From Legionella genomosp. 1 (GTDB lineage Bacteria; Pseudomonadota; Gammaproteobacteria; UBA6186; Azoamicaceae): a DNA stretch of 32,515 bases. This document shows, one piece after another, positions 32,380 through 32,515 of the stretch. The position numbers and the translations under genes are program-made. The stretch spans positions 1 through 32,515 of the forward strand of contig CAMCTX010000013.1 of assembly GCA_945878715.1 (NCBI GenBank), read 5' to 3'. Below the pieces are notes generated by a model. The model saw only the letters and a list, made by a program, of their open reading frames with translations. It made no database searches and had not been told where the DNA came from. Within the stretch, counting starts at the first letter, position 1. Each line of letters opens with the position of its first letter.

Positions 32380-32515
32380 ATGAAAGCCAAAGACCCCAAG
32401 CATTTAATTTGGATCGATTTAGAAATGACGGGTCTTAATCCCGATCACGATCGGATCCTAGAAATAGCCACCGTTCTTACCGATAAAGCTTTAAACATTG
32501 TGGCAGAAGGTCCGG
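32380..32515 (+). CDS. orn: Oligoribonuclease, 5' part
   Basis: DEDDh 3'-5' exonuclease that degrades 2-5-mer RNAs and pGpG. The visible 45 codons begin [19 protein letters not shown], with the first catalytic pair D-x-E in IDLEMTG, then [12 protein letters not shown]. The gene is cut by the window end. ATG 32380 has GGAG 6 bp upstream; the nearby ATG 32376 is out of frame. A TATGAT -10-like box lies at 32344-32349. Confidence 0.93.
   Translation, partial: MKAKDPKHLIWIDLEMTGLNPDHDRILEIATVLTDKALNIVAEGP

Overview
The window is a mostly housekeeping stretch of a gammaproteobacterial chromosome. Several conserved blocks point there: rsmA-apaH next to surA-lptD, divergent amgK-murU-djlA-rpe, pilA-pilB-pilC-pilD-zapD, gltX beside tRNA-Ala/tRNA-Glu, and psd-epmA-efp-orn. 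Moderate GC, a Sel1-repeat protein, HipT-type kinases and many palindromic repeats would fit a host-associated lineage such as Legionellales/Coxiellaceae. That placement is an inference; no single marker here proves it.

Layout. 1-1145: a Sel1-repeat protein and tRNA-Val(CAC). 1261-3230: gltX, a repeat, and a promoter driving tRNA-Ala(GGC) and tRNA-Glu(TTC). 3231-6606: a 3.4-kb AT-richer island ending in a 29-bp perfect copy of the tRNA-Glu 3' end. It carries a HipA-like kinase, an overlapping HIRAN-like protein and a GHSKG hydrolase, with no integrase. 6777-7671: an RDD membrane protein and a small anchored protein. 7686-12968 (minus): zapD, pilD, pilC, pilB, pilA, so type IV pilus assembly. 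13136-16714 (minus): a GT4 glycosyltransferase, a UDP-sugar dehydrogenase and a UDP-glucuronate-epimerase-like enzyme, a small surface-polysaccharide operon. 16840-17514: a secreted Arg/Gln/Glu/His-repeat protein. 17653-22785 (minus): apaH, rsmA, surA, lptD. 22856-25638 (plus): amgK, murU, a DjlA-like protein lacking TerB, rpe. 25981-27511 (minus): a two-gene HipT toxin-antitoxin-like module in which the HipS-like domain is fused to an HTH domain. 27895-end: psd, epmA, efp, an unrecognised possible PilZ-like protein, and the start of orn.

The most striking feature is how palindromic repeats enter genes without breaking them. A 132-bp palindrome adds exactly 44 codons to gltX. A paired CCCTC...GAGGG repeat adds about 44 residues to the glycosyltransferase. 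A different palindromic segment adds about 40 residues to psd. One repeat lies in the surA signal-peptide region, and another supplies the last residues and stop codon of rpe. About ten copies of the CCCTC...GAGGG family lie in this 32.5-kb window. The hip module is bracketed by a perfect 42-bp inverted repeat, one arm of which is the 3' end of rpe, so it looks like a repeat-flanked insertion or inversion.

The two kinase-fold modules (the tRNA-Glu island pair and the hip pair) are the best candidates for little-described systems.
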